A DNA stretch of 64,000 nt from Acinetobacter sp. TR3 (GCF_027105055.1 NZ_CP114264.1:1054001-1118000); one strand, 5' to 3'. Positions 35,937-46,411 are shown, counted from the stretch's first letter. Translations and numbers: made by a program. Notes: generated by a model from the sequence alone, not told the origin.

Positions 35937-38429
35937 ATGGCAAAAGCATCAAAAAAAGCGAATCGTTTTCAAAATAACGGCATACCATCGAGTCAAGTTG
36001 AGACGAAAGAAAAAGTTACTATTTCGCCTTTATTTCAGCAAATCACAGGTGTGATTGTTGATAAAGAAAAAGAGGATCTCTTGTTACGTGATGAAGTATT
36101 ACGTCAGGAAGTGAATAATGCATTGCAAAAATTAGAATCCGCTTTAGAAGAATCACGCCTAATAAAAATCGATTATGAGGAAAAAGTAAAACTGCTTGCA
36201 GATGAAGATGAACGATTAATGACACAAGAAAATCGTTTACAAAAGCAAGAACAAGAACTCAAAATTTTAGAGCAAGATATCAATCTTAAAAAAGCTGAAT
36301 TGATAGAAGAAAATAAAAAAGTTGCTTTAGATAAATCAAATCTAAAATCTGATCAATTGAAATTACAACAACAATTAGTTGAGTTAGCTGAGGTTAAAGC
36401 TAATGCTGAGTTAGGTTTTGCGATTGAAAAACAAAAAGCGTTAGAAGAGAAGCGTGAGGAATTAGATCGACTTCAAGCTGAAGCATTAGATAAATTATCG
36501 GTCAATGCACAGCGCTTAGCAGAAAAAGAAAAAATGTTACTTGAACGCGAAGAAAATCTTCGTATAAAAGAAGCTGAAGCACTTGCTGGTTTTGTGAATC
36601 AGAGACGAGAAATAATTGAACAACAACAAAGTGAAATTGAAACCTTAAAAAATGAATGGCTTCAAGAGAAAGAACAACAAAAAAAAGAATTAGGGCAAGT
36701 ACAGCATCAGCTGGTTGTTAAACAAGTTGAAATTGAACAAGCGCAACAGAAACTGCAAAATGATCAAGATCAGTTTGATGCGACTATTGAAGCTTTAAGA
36801 AATAGTATCCAGCGCGAATTTAGTGTGCAGATCACCAAATTAAAATCATCTCATGAAAGTTTGGAACATAGTCATAATCAAGCTCTAGCAGAAATTGATG
36901 CCTTAACCGCAAAATTACAACAATATGCAGACTTAGAAAGACAACTTGAAGGATTAGGTGTACTTGAAATTCAAGAAGAATTGAGTCATTTACGTGAAAA
37001 AAACCGTGAATTAAGAATCAAATTAAGCGAACGATCAGAAGAAGGCTTGGAAGAAGAAAACGAGCGCCTTGAAGAATTGTGTGATGATCTAGAATCACAA
37101 GTTTTTGATTTGCGTCAAAAAAACAATGAATTGGAAAGTGAACTAAATAATTCACGTCTGAGTGTAATGGCCAAACATCATTTACAACAAGAAAAACGAG
37201 TTCTAGAAGAGCACAAGCGAGTTTTAGACACGAGTATTAATCAGTTGCGCACACAGATTGATGATTTAGTAGAGAAACAGCAAGGCGAATTACCCTTTAA
37301 AAGCCTTAGTGAAATGGATCAGATCTTTAGAAGTGAAGCGAGAGGTTTACAAGTTGTACCTGAGCTTCAACGATTTGTCTCTATCATGCAGTCAAATATT
37401 GCTAAACAAAAGTTTTACTACAGTCTAAAAGACATTCGTTTATTTATTGCTGGTTTAGCAATGAGTAAGCTTCATCTGCTACAAGGTATTTCGGGTACAG
37501 GTAAAACCAGTTTGGCGCGAGCTTTTGCAAAGGCAATTAACAACGCAATAGGTGAAGATCAGGAAAAATTATACTGTGAGATTGTCCGAGTACAGGCAGG
37601 ATGGCGTGACCGTGAAGATTTATTAGGTCACTTTAATGCATTTGAAAAACGTTTTTATACAAAAGAAGCTTTACAAGCATTGTACCGTGCTCAACAGCCC
37701 AAGTTTAAAGATACTTTACAGATCATTCTGTTAGATGAAATGAATTTATCTCAGCCTGAACAATATTTTGCAGATTTCTTATCGTTAATGGAAACACCAG
37801 ATCGTGCGGAAATTAATTTATTAGATAGTGCGAATGAAAAAGCACCAGAACTATTTGTCAATAAACGCGCCATTAAAATTCCACAAAATGTCTGGTTTAT
37901 TGGTACAGCCAATCATGATGAAACGACAAAAGAGTTTGCAGACAAAACCTACGATCGTGCTCATGTCATGGAAGTTAAACGTAGTGAAGAAGAAATTGAT
38001 ATTACAAATGCCAATACTGAACAGTACTCGTTTACATCATTGATGCAGAGCTTTGAACAGGCCCAAAACAAGCATAAAGCTGTGGTGAAAAACATCTTTG
38101 TACAATTGCAAAATAGTTTGCTTGAAGAAGCTTTAAAAGCGGTCAGTGTAAGTTGGGGGAATCGTTTAGAACGTCAAGCATATAGCTTTATTCCTGTATA
38201 TATCGAGATGGGTGGCTCAATATCAGAAGCACTTGATCATCTCTTTGCGACTAAACTGTTCCGCAAAGGTAAGGTTACAGGTCGATATGATACTCGAGCG
38301 GAGAAAATTGAAGACATTATTTCGTGTTTACAAGACGTTTGGTCTGATCTAGGTTTTACTGGTGAACAGCCTGTGATGAGCTTAGAGTTACTGAATCAAG
38401 ATGTTGAGCGTTTAAAAGGTAATCTATGA
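35937..38429 (+). CDS. Coiled-coil McrB-like AAA+ ATPase
   Basis: 830 residues. Residues about 40-440 form one long Glu/Lys/Gln-rich coiled coil. The AAA+ domain follows: Walker A LLQGISGTGKTSLARA near residue 518, Walker B IILLDEMNLSQPEQYF near 596 and sensor-1 FIGTANHDETTKEFADKTYD near 655, the arrangement of the McrB/MoxR group. McrB proteins power a partner nuclease; the next gene is the likely partner. The coiled coil suggests assembly into long or membrane-distal rods. The start is 7 bases after the preceding stop. Confidence 0.82.
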   Translation: MAKASKKANRFQNNGIPSSQVETKEKVTISPLFQQITGVIVDKEKEDLLLRDEVLRQEVNNALQKLESALEESRLIKIDYEEKVKLLADEDERLMTQENRLQKQEQELKILEQDINLKKAELIEENKKVALDKSNLKSDQLKLQQQLVELAEVKANAELGFAIEKQKALEEKREELDRLQAEALDKLSVNAQRLAEKEKMLLEREENLRIKEAEALAGFVNQRREIIEQQQSEIETLKNEWLQEKEQQKKELGQVQHQLVVKQVEIEQAQQKLQNDQDQFDATIEALRNSIQREFSVQITKLKSSHESLEHSHNQALAEIDALTAKLQQYADLERQLEGLGVLEIQEELSHLREKNRELRIKLSERSEEGLEEENERLEELCDDLESQVFDLRQKNNELESELNNSRLSVMAKHHLQQEKRVLEEHKRVLDTSINQLRTQIDDLVEKQQGELPFKSLSEMDQIFRSEARGLQVVPELQRFVSIMQSNIAKQKFYYSLKDIRLFIAGLAMSKLHLLQGISGTGKTSLARAFAKAINNAIGEDQEKLYCEIVRVQAGWRDREDLLGHFNAFEKRFYTKEALQALYRAQQPKFKDTLQIILLDEMNLSQPEQYFADFLSLMETPDRAEINLLDSANEKAPELFVNKRAIKIPQNVWFIGTANHDETTKEFADKTYDRAHVMEVKRSEEEIDITNANTEQYSFTSLMQSFEQAQNKHKAVVKNIFVQLQNSLLEEALKAVSVSWGNRLERQAYSFIPVYIEMGGSISEALDHLFATKLFRKGKVTGRYDTRAEKIEDIISCLQDVWSDLGFTGEQPVMSLELLNQDVERLKGNL

Positions 38430-40267
38430 AACTTATAGATCGACTTACGCAACAATCTTTACAAGCAGAGGAACTATTGCATCTTGATGCAATAGTTCCA
38501 GAACGATATGTTCTTCTAGAGCAAGATGAGCAAATTCAATCTGTAATGATACCAAAATTCAGTTTTTTGTTTGCTGATGGCGGTACAATTCGACTGAATT
38601 CAAGTAAAACACTACATACGTATATACCTGATATAACACTGACTATTACTGAATCGATCAAATATATTAGTGAACTTGTTAAAGCCTGCTGTCTTGAAGC
38701 ATCTTTCCAAAGTTTACCAAACCCACTTGTACCAAACAGTGTTTTTAATGCTGAAACAAAACTAAAGCCTTTAGAGAAAATGCTTCAAGATGTGATCGAA
38801 AAAGGTCATTTGCATCATATTGCCTACAATCCTCGGATGGATATGCGTTATGACGAAGAGCTCGTTGATGTTAATCGTGCTAAAAAAATTTCGAATAAGG
38901 CACATCGTTATTTGGCAGGGCATTCAGAAACTTGGCAGCAACGTAGCTTGGTGGGTATTCGACCCAAAAAAGTGTTGGCTAGACTAAGTGATGATGAACT
39001 GCTGATTTATGAAAACAAGGTATTTGCGCAGTTGCTCGATAAATTAAGATTTTATGTGGCTTCACGTTTAAATGATTTGGTCGAGCAACATGCTAACCTA
39101 CAAGCAGCTTTAAGCTTGGGGGATTCTTCAGATACCTATTATAAATTGAGTCATGAGTTGTGCGAGCTCTGGGCAGAAAATCTGACCGCAGATGAAACGG
39201 AAAATATTTTGTCTCAACTCGAGGAAACGATTTTCTATAATCAGCAGTTACTGTCAACCATTAAAAAACTTCAATCTTCTGGCTTATATGTGCAGATTCC
39301 ACCACCACACCGTAAAGTGGCGGATCAACTGCATAAAACCAATATTTTGAATTATGACCAACATTATCGGCACTTAAATCGTTTGTGGTTAACGCTGTAT
39401 GAACAGAAAAATAAAACACCAAGTTTTAAGGAAAAAATATCAAGCTATTGGAGATTTCAGCATGATTATGTTGAAGCGTATAGCTTGCTCATTATTCTAA
39501 AAGCGTTCTCAAGTTTAGGGTTTCAAATTAATAGCATGCGAGATCAAAGTTCTACCTATTCATTCCAAAGAGGAAGTTTAGATTTTACATTACAATTAGA
39601 CATAGATCTGAAAATTTGGAAAATTAGTTCACAACTAGATGTCTTAAACATCGTCCCAATTGCGAATGATATTGATGAACACAGCTTAGAAGAATTAGGG
39701 CATCATCCAAATCTGGTCGTTTTTTCATTAGGTACAGAAGAAGCATCTAATCAATCCGATAGATTGGTTTGGGTGAATCCATTTAATTTTGAAGCCGTAG
39801 AAAAATTTATCGTTATTCTATTGGAATGGATCTATAAACCGATGTTGCAATCCTATTCTAAAGCATTGCAACTTGGCAGGATCCCTCAATCTGTCAGAAA
39901 TGAACTCAGTTCACATAGTTATATTGTAAATAAGGATGAGCAAATAAAATTGGTTAATGTGCTCAATCCCCAGCAATTAAGTACTTTAGAAACAGTATGT
40001 ATTTCATCTAATACTGAGAATATTTATCGAGCAATCAAAAAGAAGCATGATGACTACCTCCATCTTACTCACTGTCCGATTTGCTTATCTAAGGCAGATT
40101 TTGAACCTCGACCATCAAACCAAACATTTATTGCTGAATGTTCAAATCCGGAATGTGGGATAAATTACAAACTGGTCAGTAACGCCAATCAAGATAAAAA
40201 TTTTTATTTACAGGCTGCCGGTGATTGGATGAATGGTGGAAGATGGCAGTTAAATTTTAAAGTGTAA
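38426..40267 (+). CDS. DUF2357-like / McrC-like partner protein with zinc motif
   Basis: 613 residues, start overlapping the AAA+ stop (ATGA). The segment RPKKVLARLSDDELLIYENK, after about 190 residues, resembles the DUF2357 proteins that accompany McrB-like ATPases. A C-terminal zinc motif (CPICLS...CSNPECGINY) lies near residue 550-580. A PD-(D/E)XK core cannot be assigned with confidence by eye, although SLDFTLQLDIDLKIWKISSQ near residue 390 could be a degenerate one. It closes the seven-gene operon; 263 bases with no gene follow. Confidence 0.6.
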   Translation: MKLIDRLTQQSLQAEELLHLDAIVPERYVLLEQDEQIQSVMIPKFSFLFADGGTIRLNSSKTLHTYIPDITLTITESIKYISELVKACCLEASFQSLPNPLVPNSVFNAETKLKPLEKMLQDVIEKGHLHHIAYNPRMDMRYDEELVDVNRAKKISNKAHRYLAGHSETWQQRSLVGIRPKKVLARLSDDELLIYENKVFAQLLDKLRFYVASRLNDLVEQHANLQAALSLGDSSDTYYKLSHELCELWAENLTADETENILSQLEETIFYNQQLLSTIKKLQSSGLYVQIPPPHRKVADQLHKTNILNYDQHYRHLNRLWLTLYEQKNKTPSFKEKISSYWRFQHDYVEAYSLLIILKAFSSLGFQINSMRDQSSTYSFQRGSLDFTLQLDIDLKIWKISSQLDVLNIVPIANDIDEHSLEELGHHPNLVVFSLGTEEASNQSDRLVWVNPFNFEAVEKFIVILLEWIYKPMLQSYSKALQLGRIPQSVRNELSSHSYIVNKDEQIKLVNVLNPQQLSTLETVCISSNTENIYRAIKKKHDDYLHLTHCPICLSKADFEPRPSNQTFIAECSNPECGINYKLVSNANQDKNFYLQAAGDWMNGGRWQLNFKV

Positions 40268-40530
40268 TAGCGATGGAAATAGATGCATCTAAATCAAACT
40301 CTGACTTGTTAACAGTGTAGCTGCTATCTATATTCCTTTTCACTTATGTTACCGGGTGATATATTTGGGAAACGTAATTATGATTTTTAAATTGGACAAT
40401 AAATTTCTAAAGTAGAGAAGAAAGAATACAGAGATAAAAATATTTTTCTTAATTTATCAGGTAGTAAATGATATATTCATAATTAATAAATGCTTATAAA
40501 TGCAATGTAGAATACGGTTAGTTATATAAA

Positions 40531-43500
40531 ATGATGAATAATATTGTTGAATCTCAATTTGAATTTGTAAAAGAAATTGACCCATTAATGCATGCTTTAT
40601 TAGCAAGTGCAGAATCTTCGTATTATTCAGCGCCAGCGCATACTTTGGTGCAAACACGTAAATTTGCTGAAAGCTTGGTCAATCGACTTGCAATCGCCAA
40701 TAAAATTGAATTTACAGAACAAACTGACTTTGCAACACGTATTCGCCGTTTGGAAAATACCATTGATATAAAAGCAGATTTTATCTCGGTGCTGCATACA
40801 TTACGCAAAAATGGCAATAAAGGGGCACACGATTTACAGACCAATCATAGTGATGCACTTGCATCCTTGACGCTTTCTTATAAGGTTGCACAGTGGTTGT
40901 ATTTGGTGACACAAAAGAAATCTAAAGTGTTTAAACCTTACCAAGCACCAGAAGACCCGACTTTAGAAACTCGTCGTATGCGGGTTGAAGTGATGGAACT
41001 GCAACAACAATTACGCACGGCTTATGATAAACAAGCGGTCAATCATGAAATTCAGCAGAAGAATGCTGAGCTTGAAGCGGAAAATCAGAAATTAAAACAA
41101 CAACAGCATGAAGAGGCTGAGAAATTAAAACAGCAATTGATTCAGCTTGAAGAAAAAGTCAAAACACTGGAGCAACAACCAGTCGTCACAACAGTCGCAG
41201 TGATTGATCAGGTGCAATTGACTATTGCAAACCAAAGTTTTGAACTTTCCGAAGCTGAAACACGATTATTGATTGATCAGCAATTGAATCAGGCGGGATG
41301 GATTACAGATACTGAATTGCTGACCTATGCAAAAGGTGTTCGCCCGCAAAAAGGTTTGAATCTTGCAATTGCAGAATATCCGACGTTACTGGATGGTGAA
41401 GAGGGTTTTGCGGATTATGTACTTTTTGAAGGCTTAATGCCTGTTGCAGTAGTTGAGGCGAAGAAGCAGAACAAAACCGTCAGTCAATACATTCGTCAGG
41501 CGGAGCGTTACTCACAAAGTTTTCAATTTGCGACTGATTTAGACAAGCCATACAAGAATACGCCGTGGACATCTGAGGAGAAGGTCTACCACATTCCTTT
41601 TGTGTATGCATGTAATGGTCAAAAGCAGTCTAAGCGTTTAGCTGATGAGGGCGGAATCTGGTTTCGTGATGTACGACATCCATCCAACATTTCTAAGGTG
41701 TTGCAAGGTTTCCATTCACCAGAAGGGTTGAAGCGAAAACTTGAGCAGGATATTGAACGTGCAGATGAATATTTAGAACAGACCGAGATCCTGCCATTCA
41801 ATGATCGTGCCTATCAGCGAGAAGGCATTAAAGCGGTTGAGCAAGCCATTGCCAAAGACAAGCAACGTATTTTATTGGCAATGGCTACAGGCACAGGTAA
41901 AACGCGTTTAGCGACTGGTCTAATGTACCGATTAATCAAAAGCCAGCGTTTTAAGCATATATTGTTTCTAGTTGATCGTTCTACTTTAGGTACACAGGCA
42001 TTTGATGCATTTGGTGCTGAAGTCATTGAGCAAGGCCAAACCCTGGCACAAATCTATACGGTTGCCGATTTAGGTGTAGATACTACTGAACGTCCTGAAG
42101 TTCAAGTTGCTACAGTGCAAAGCTTGGTACATCGTCTGTTTAACAGTGATGCACCACTGCCGATTGATTTTTATGACTGTATCATCATTGATGAAGCACA
42201 CCGTGGTTATACCCTTGATAAGGAAATGACCGAAGGTGAGGAAACGATTCGTGATGAGGCGCAGTATCTATCTACCTATAAGCGTGTAATCGACTATTTT
42301 GATGCCACCCTGATTGGTTTGACTGCAACACCTGCCCTACATACAACAGAGATTTTTGGTAAGCCTGTCTTCACCTACAGTTTTACTCGTGCTGTAGAAG
42401 AAGGTTATTTGGTCAACTATGACAAACCGATTCGCTACATCACCAAGCTTAGTCAGGCAGGTATTGAAATACCTAAAGGGACAAGCGTTCAGGTGATGAC
42501 TAATGCCACTGGGCAAAAGACCACGGCGCTAATACCCGATGATATGGATTTTGATGTCGCGGACTTTAACCGTCGTGTGATCAATGAAAGCTTCAATAAA
42601 GTGATTTGTCAGGCATTGGTTGAAGACCTCAATCCACTCGGTGATGAAAAGACCATGATTTTCTGTGTGACGGATCGTCATGCGGATCAGGTGGTAGCAT
42701 TATTAAATGAGCTGTTCAAAGAGAAATATGGGAAAGACTGGAATAATGATGCTGTGGTGAAAATCACAGGCAATGCAGATCAGCCGAGCAAATTGGTAGA
42801 GAGTTATAAAAAGAACAAGTTCCCGAATATTGCTGTCACTGTAGATTTGCTTACCACGGGTATTGATGTACCTAAAATCTGTAATCTGGTGTTTATGCGT
42901 AAAGTTCGTTCACGTGTGCTGTTTGAACAGATGCTTGGTCGTGCAACTCGGTTATGTCCTGATATTGGTAAAACAGAATTCCGTATATACGACGCCGTAG
43001 ATATTTTTTCGACCTTACAAGCGGTGAATACCATGCAGCCGATTGTTGTGCGTCCAAATATCAGTATTGATCAGCTGATTCGTGAGTTAAGTAATCCGGA
43101 GTTGATGCAGAAAGCTAAAGCAATCAATGTTCCTTGCATTGATGAAGTCAAGCGTACGCAAGCGGATATCGTTCTCGATGAATTTATTCAGAAAGTAACC
43201 CGTATTTTAGGTAAGGCTGAGAAATTTAAGCATCATCCTGATCAGGTCAAACTGCGTGAAGCACTTGGAAAAATCAAAGAAAACTTCGGGGTTGAGTCCT
43301 TTAAGCTACCTCAGATGCTGCGTGCTAAAGGTGTAGATGATCTTGGTACTTGGCTACAGCAAAACAGTGCGATTTTAGAAGCACGTTTGGCTGAGGTTCG
43401 TAGTGCTCTCGGCACCTTGGATTTACCAATTATCTCGGACGAGAAAGACGAACTGATTGAACGCGTCGTAGATACGGCACATCAACAGCCTGAAGATTAT

Positions 43501-43989
43501 CTGGAATATTTCGATAGCTTCGTTAAAACAGCCGTGAATGACAATGCTGCGATTAAAGCAGTCGTAACACGACCATCTGATCTGACTCGCGAGCAGTTGC
43601 GAGAACTGGAAAACTTGTTGACTAGCAAAGGCTTTACCCAAAGCAAGCTAACCCAGGCACTAGGTGGCAATGAGTCCAATCAGACTTATGCATCACAGAT
43701 CATCTCTATGATTCGCCGTTCAACATTGGGTGAAGAAATCTCTTCTGTCGAAGAACGTTATCAGCGGGGTCTAAACAGGATTTTACAGCAGCGTGCATGG
43801 ACGGAAGATCAGAAGCAATGGTTGGCACGTTTAACCCTGTTTATTGCCAAAGAGGTGGTGGTTGACAAGAATATGATTCACCATCAATTCGCCAAAGATG
43901 GTGGGGTAAAACGCCTGAGCAAGTTACTTGATAGTGACGTTGAAAAACTGGTCGATGATATCCATGAAGGGTTGTGGCAGGCCTCTTAA
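40531..43989 (+). CDS. hsdR: Type I restriction enzyme R subunit
   Basis: 1152 residues, EcoKI-like layout. An N-terminal DUF4145-type helical domain and short coiled coil are followed by the endonuclease domain (FADYVLFEGLMPVAVVEAKK: Asp and Glu-x-Lys). The SF2 translocase has Walker A ATGTGKT near residue 451, IIIDEAHRGY near 552, TATPA and the later ATRLCPDIG motif. It cuts unmodified DNA after ATP-driven translocation, only in complex with HsdM and HsdS. Here hsdM is interrupted, so restriction is doubtful. Confidence 0.93.
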   Translation: MMNNIVESQFEFVKEIDPLMHALLASAESSYYSAPAHTLVQTRKFAESLVNRLAIANKIEFTEQTDFATRIRRLENTIDIKADFISVLHTLRKNGNKGAHDLQTNHSDALASLTLSYKVAQWLYLVTQKKSKVFKPYQAPEDPTLETRRMRVEVMELQQQLRTAYDKQAVNHEIQQKNAELEAENQKLKQQQHEEAEKLKQQLIQLEEKVKTLEQQPVVTTVAVIDQVQLTIANQSFELSEAETRLLIDQQLNQAGWITDTELLTYAKGVRPQKGLNLAIAEYPTLLDGEEGFADYVLFEGLMPVAVVEAKKQNKTVSQYIRQAERYSQSFQFATDLDKPYKNTPWTSEEKVYHIPFVYACNGQKQSKRLADEGGIWFRDVRHPSNISKVLQGFHSPEGLKRKLEQDIERADEYLEQTEILPFNDRAYQREGIKAVEQAIAKDKQRILLAMATGTGKTRLATGLMYRLIKSQRFKHILFLVDRSTLGTQAFDAFGAEVIEQGQTLAQIYTVADLGVDTTERPEVQVATVQSLVHRLFNSDAPLPIDFYDCIIIDEAHRGYTLDKEMTEGEETIRDEAQYLSTYKRVIDYFDATLIGLTATPALHTTEIFGKPVFTYSFTRAVEEGYLVNYDKPIRYITKLSQAGIEIPKGTSVQVMTNATGQKTTALIPDDMDFDVADFNRRVINESFNKVICQALVEDLNPLGDEKTMIFCVTDRHADQVVALLNELFKEKYGKDWNNDAVVKITGNADQPSKLVESYKKNKFPNIAVTVDLLTTGIDVPKICNLVFMRKVRSRVLFEQMLGRATRLCPDIGKTEFRIYDAVDIFSTLQAVNTMQPIVVRPNISIDQLIRELSNPELMQKAKAINVPCIDEVKRTQADIVLDEFIQKVTRILGKAEKFKHHPDQVKLREALGKIKENFGVESFKLPQMLRAKGVDDLGTWLQQNSAILEARLAEVRSALGTLDLPIISDEKDELIERVVDTAHQQPEDYLEYFDSFVKTAVNDNAAIKAVVTRPSDLTREQLRELENLLTSKGFTQSKLTQALGGNESNQTYASQIISMIRRSTLGEEISSVEERYQRGLNRILQQRAWTEDQKQWLARLTLFIAKEVVVDKNMIHHQFAKDGGVKRLSKLLDSDVEKLVDDIHEGLWQAS

Positions 43990-44140
43990 CTGCTACAATC
44001 CACCTGTAATTAAATTTCTATATTTTTCACATTTTCTGATGAAGTGCAGCACATGACACAAAATGATATTGTCCAAAAACTCTGGAATCTTTGCGATGTA
44101 TTAAAAGATGACGGGATTAACTATAGCGACTATGTGTCTG

Positions 44141-44928
44141 GGTGGTGTTTCAAAAAGTATGCTGAAACAAAGCAGGTTGAATTTTGATAAAATAGAGAAA
44201 TGCGAATAACTCTAGAAATCAAATGTCCAACCTGCCTCAGTGACAGTATAAAGAAAAATGGCATCAAAGTAGATGGGAAACAAAACTATCAGTGCAAAGA
44301 CTGTAAACGTCAGTTTATTGGTGACCATGCTCTGAGCTATCTAGGATGTAATTCAGGCATTACTCGAAAAATATTACAGTTGATGGTCAGAGGTAGTGGT
44401 ATACGAGATATCGCTGAAGTTGAGCGAATCAGTATCGGTAAAGTTTTACGTACTTTAACCGAATCGACCTACCAAATTCAGCCTAAACAAAGTCATTATG
44501 AGTCTCTTGAAGTTGATGAGTTTTGGACTTTTGTGGGAAATAAAAATAATAAACAATGGCTTATTTACGCCTACCATCGAGAAACAGGTGAGATTGTTGC
44601 TTATGTTTGGGGTAAAAGAGACTTAGCTACAGTTCAACGATTGAAGACAAAGCTTAAACAATTAGGTATTCACTACACCCGAATTGCAAGTGATCATTGG
44701 GACAGTTTCATAACTGCTTTTAAAAACTGCAAGCAAAGTATTGGTAAATTTTTTACTGTAGGTATTGAAGGTAATAATTGCAAAATAAGGCATCGAATTA
44801 GGCGCGGTTTTAGAAGGAGTTGTAATTTTTCAAAAAAGATTGAAAACCATTTTAAAGCTTTCGACTTAACCTTTTTTTACATCAATAATGGCTTCATTTA
44901 ATGTCAGCATACTTTTTGAAACACCACC
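44141..44928 (+). mobile_element. IS1-family insertion sequence (788 bp) in hsdM
   Basis: Terminal inverted repeats of about 25 bases start GGTGGTGTTTCAAAAAGTAT at both ends. TGTGTCTG is duplicated on either side (44133-44140 and 44929-44936). It has one transposase gene. A second copy starting at 63772 is identical over its visible 229 bases, in the same orientation, so transposition is recent. Confidence 0.93.
44200..44901 (+). CDS. IS1-family transposase (single frame)
   Basis: 233 residues. An InsA-like N-terminal zinc finger (CPTCLSDSIKKNG, YQCKDCKRQF) and helix-turn-helix are joined without frameshift to an InsB-like catalytic half (EVDEFWTFVGNK, IYAYHRETGEIVAYVWGKRD, IASDHWDSF). Most IS1 members need a -1 slip between InsA and InsB; this one reads through as one gene, as in some IS1 subgroups. 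The stop codon lies 27 bases from the IS end. Confidence 0.9.
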   Translation: MRITLEIKCPTCLSDSIKKNGIKVDGKQNYQCKDCKRQFIGDHALSYLGCNSGITRKILQLMVRGSGIRDIAEVERISIGKVLRTLTESTYQIQPKQSHYESLEVDEFWTFVGNKNNKQWLIYAYHRETGEIVAYVWGKRDLATVQRLKTKLKQLGIHYTRIASDHWDSFITAFKNCKQSIGKFFTVGIEGNNCKIRHRIRRGFRRSCNFSKKIENHFKAFDLTFFYINNGFI

Positions 44929-46411
44929 TGTGTCTGAACTGGTGATGCTGCTCTTTGTCAAAATGGTCGATGAACTGGATGACGAGTTTTCTACGCTTGC
45001 CAAGATTTATCCTGAACAATATAAATGGTCGCATTTTAAAGATCATAACGGCATTGAGCTATTAAACTTCTATAAGCAAATGCTCTTGGACTTGTCTCAA
45101 AATCAGAATGAACTGATTGCATCGATCTATGCCAATGCTCAAACCCGTTTACGTGAACCACGCCATTTACAGCAGTTGATCAATGAGTTTGACAAGCTGG
45201 ATTGGTTCAGCATTAAAGCTGATGGTTTAGGTGACCTGTATGAAGGCTTGCTAGAAAAGAATGCCACCGAAACAAAATCAGGAGCAGGTCAGTACTTTAC
45301 ACCTCGTCCACTCATCAACAGTATTGTGCGTTGTATACAACCTAAGCCAAGTGAAGTGATTCAAGATCCAGCATGTGGTACGGCAGGCTTCCTGATTGCT
45401 GCGGATGCGTATATACGACAGCACAATGATTTGTATGCACTAACTGAACAAGAAACTCAGTTTTACACTTTAGATGCTTTTGTTGGTGTTGAGCTTGTTC
45501 CGAACACGCGCCGTTTAGCGCAAATGAACTGTTTGCTGCATGATATTGGTGGTGAGCAAGGTGCAATTAAACTGGGTAACTCATTAGGTCCTGTGGGGCA
45601 GGCGTTGCCAAAAGCGGATGTAATTTTAGCCAATCCGCCATTTGGTACATCTAAAGGTGGTGAAGCGAGTATTACCCGTGATGATTTGCCATTTAACACA
45701 TCAAATAAGCAATTGGCATTTTTACAGCACATTTATAAGAACTTAAAACCAGGTGGTCGTGCCGCCGTGGTATTGCCCGATAACGTGTTATTTGAAGCTG
45801 GGCAAGGGACAGCGATTCGTCAGGACCTGATGAACAAATGTAATGTGCATACGATTTTGCGTTTGCCGACAGGGATTTTCTACGCGCAAGGCGTAAAAAC
45901 CAATGTGTTGTTCTTTACCAAAGGAACAGAAGTCAATCCGCTACAAGACGAACACTGCACGGTAGAGACGTGGGTGTATGACCTCCGCACCAATATGCCA
46001 AGTTTTGGTAAGCGCACGCCATTTACCGAAGCGCATTTGAAAGGCTTTGAAACGGTCTACGGCGCTGACCCGAAAGGTTTATCAGTACGTGCAGAGGGTG
46101 AATGGTCTTTAACAGAAGAGAGCCAAGAGCAGACTTTAGAGAACAGCCGTTGGCGTAAGTTTAGCCGTGAATGGATTAAAGAACAGAAGGGTGATTCTTT
46201 AGATATTTCATGGTTAAAAGACAATGACGCCGTGGATGCTGCGAATTTGCCTGAACCGCATGTGTTGGCAAGTGAAGCGATGTCAGAACTGACTCAAGCT
46301 TTGGTTGAGTTGGATGCGTTAATGCAGGCATTAGGTCAAACCGATGAAGCCAATACACAAAAACAGCTTTTGGCAGATGCTTTAGGTTTGGGTGCAGAGG
46401 AACAGGCATGA
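44888..46411 (+). CDS. HsdM downstream fragment with IS-encoded start
   Basis: 507 residues: an ATG inside the IS end runs in frame across the junction, giving 14 IS-encoded residues (MASFNVSILFETPP) joined to HsdM from Val28. SAM and catalytic motifs are intact: AGQYFTPRPL, DPACGTAGFL, NPPFGTSKGG. Only the first 27 native residues are missing. They are part of the helical domain that contacts HsdR or HsdS in type I enzymes, so function is uncertain. The stop overlaps the hsdS start (ATGA). Whether it is expressed depends on a promoter in or before the IS. Confidence 0.6.
   Translation: MASFNVSILFETPPVSELVMLLFVKMVDELDDEFSTLAKIYPEQYKWSHFKDHNGIELLNFYKQMLLDLSQNQNELIASIYANAQTRLREPRHLQQLINEFDKLDWFSIKADGLGDLYEGLLEKNATETKSGAGQYFTPRPLINSIVRCIQPKPSEVIQDPACGTAGFLIAADAYIRQHNDLYALTEQETQFYTLDAFVGVELVPNTRRLAQMNCLLHDIGGEQGAIKLGNSLGPVGQALPKADVILANPPFGTSKGGEASITRDDLPFNTSNKQLAFLQHIYKNLKPGGRAAVVLPDNVLFEAGQGTAIRQDLMNKCNVHTILRLPTGIFYAQGVKTNVLFFTKGTEVNPLQDEHCTVETWVYDLRTNMPSFGKRTPFTEAHLKGFETVYGADPKGLSVRAEGEWSLTEESQEQTLENSRWRKFSREWIKEQKGDSLDISWLKDNDAVDAANLPEPHVLASEAMSELTQALVELDALMQALGQTDEANTQKQLLADALGLGAEEQA

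Larger units (their letters stand above)
44053..46411 (+). pseudogene. hsdM: Type I methyltransferase gene hsdM split by IS1-family element
   Basis: The gene starts at ATG 44053 (MTQNDIVQKLWNLCDVLKDD) and is cut after codon 29 by an 788-bp IS with an 8-bp target duplication. Removing the IS and one duplication restores a single frame of 520 codons ending at 46411. The start is followed after 44055 by the normal HsdM helical N-terminus. With HsdR and HsdS both intact, loss of M would silence both modification and restriction unless the shortened downstream frame is used. Confidence 0.9.
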
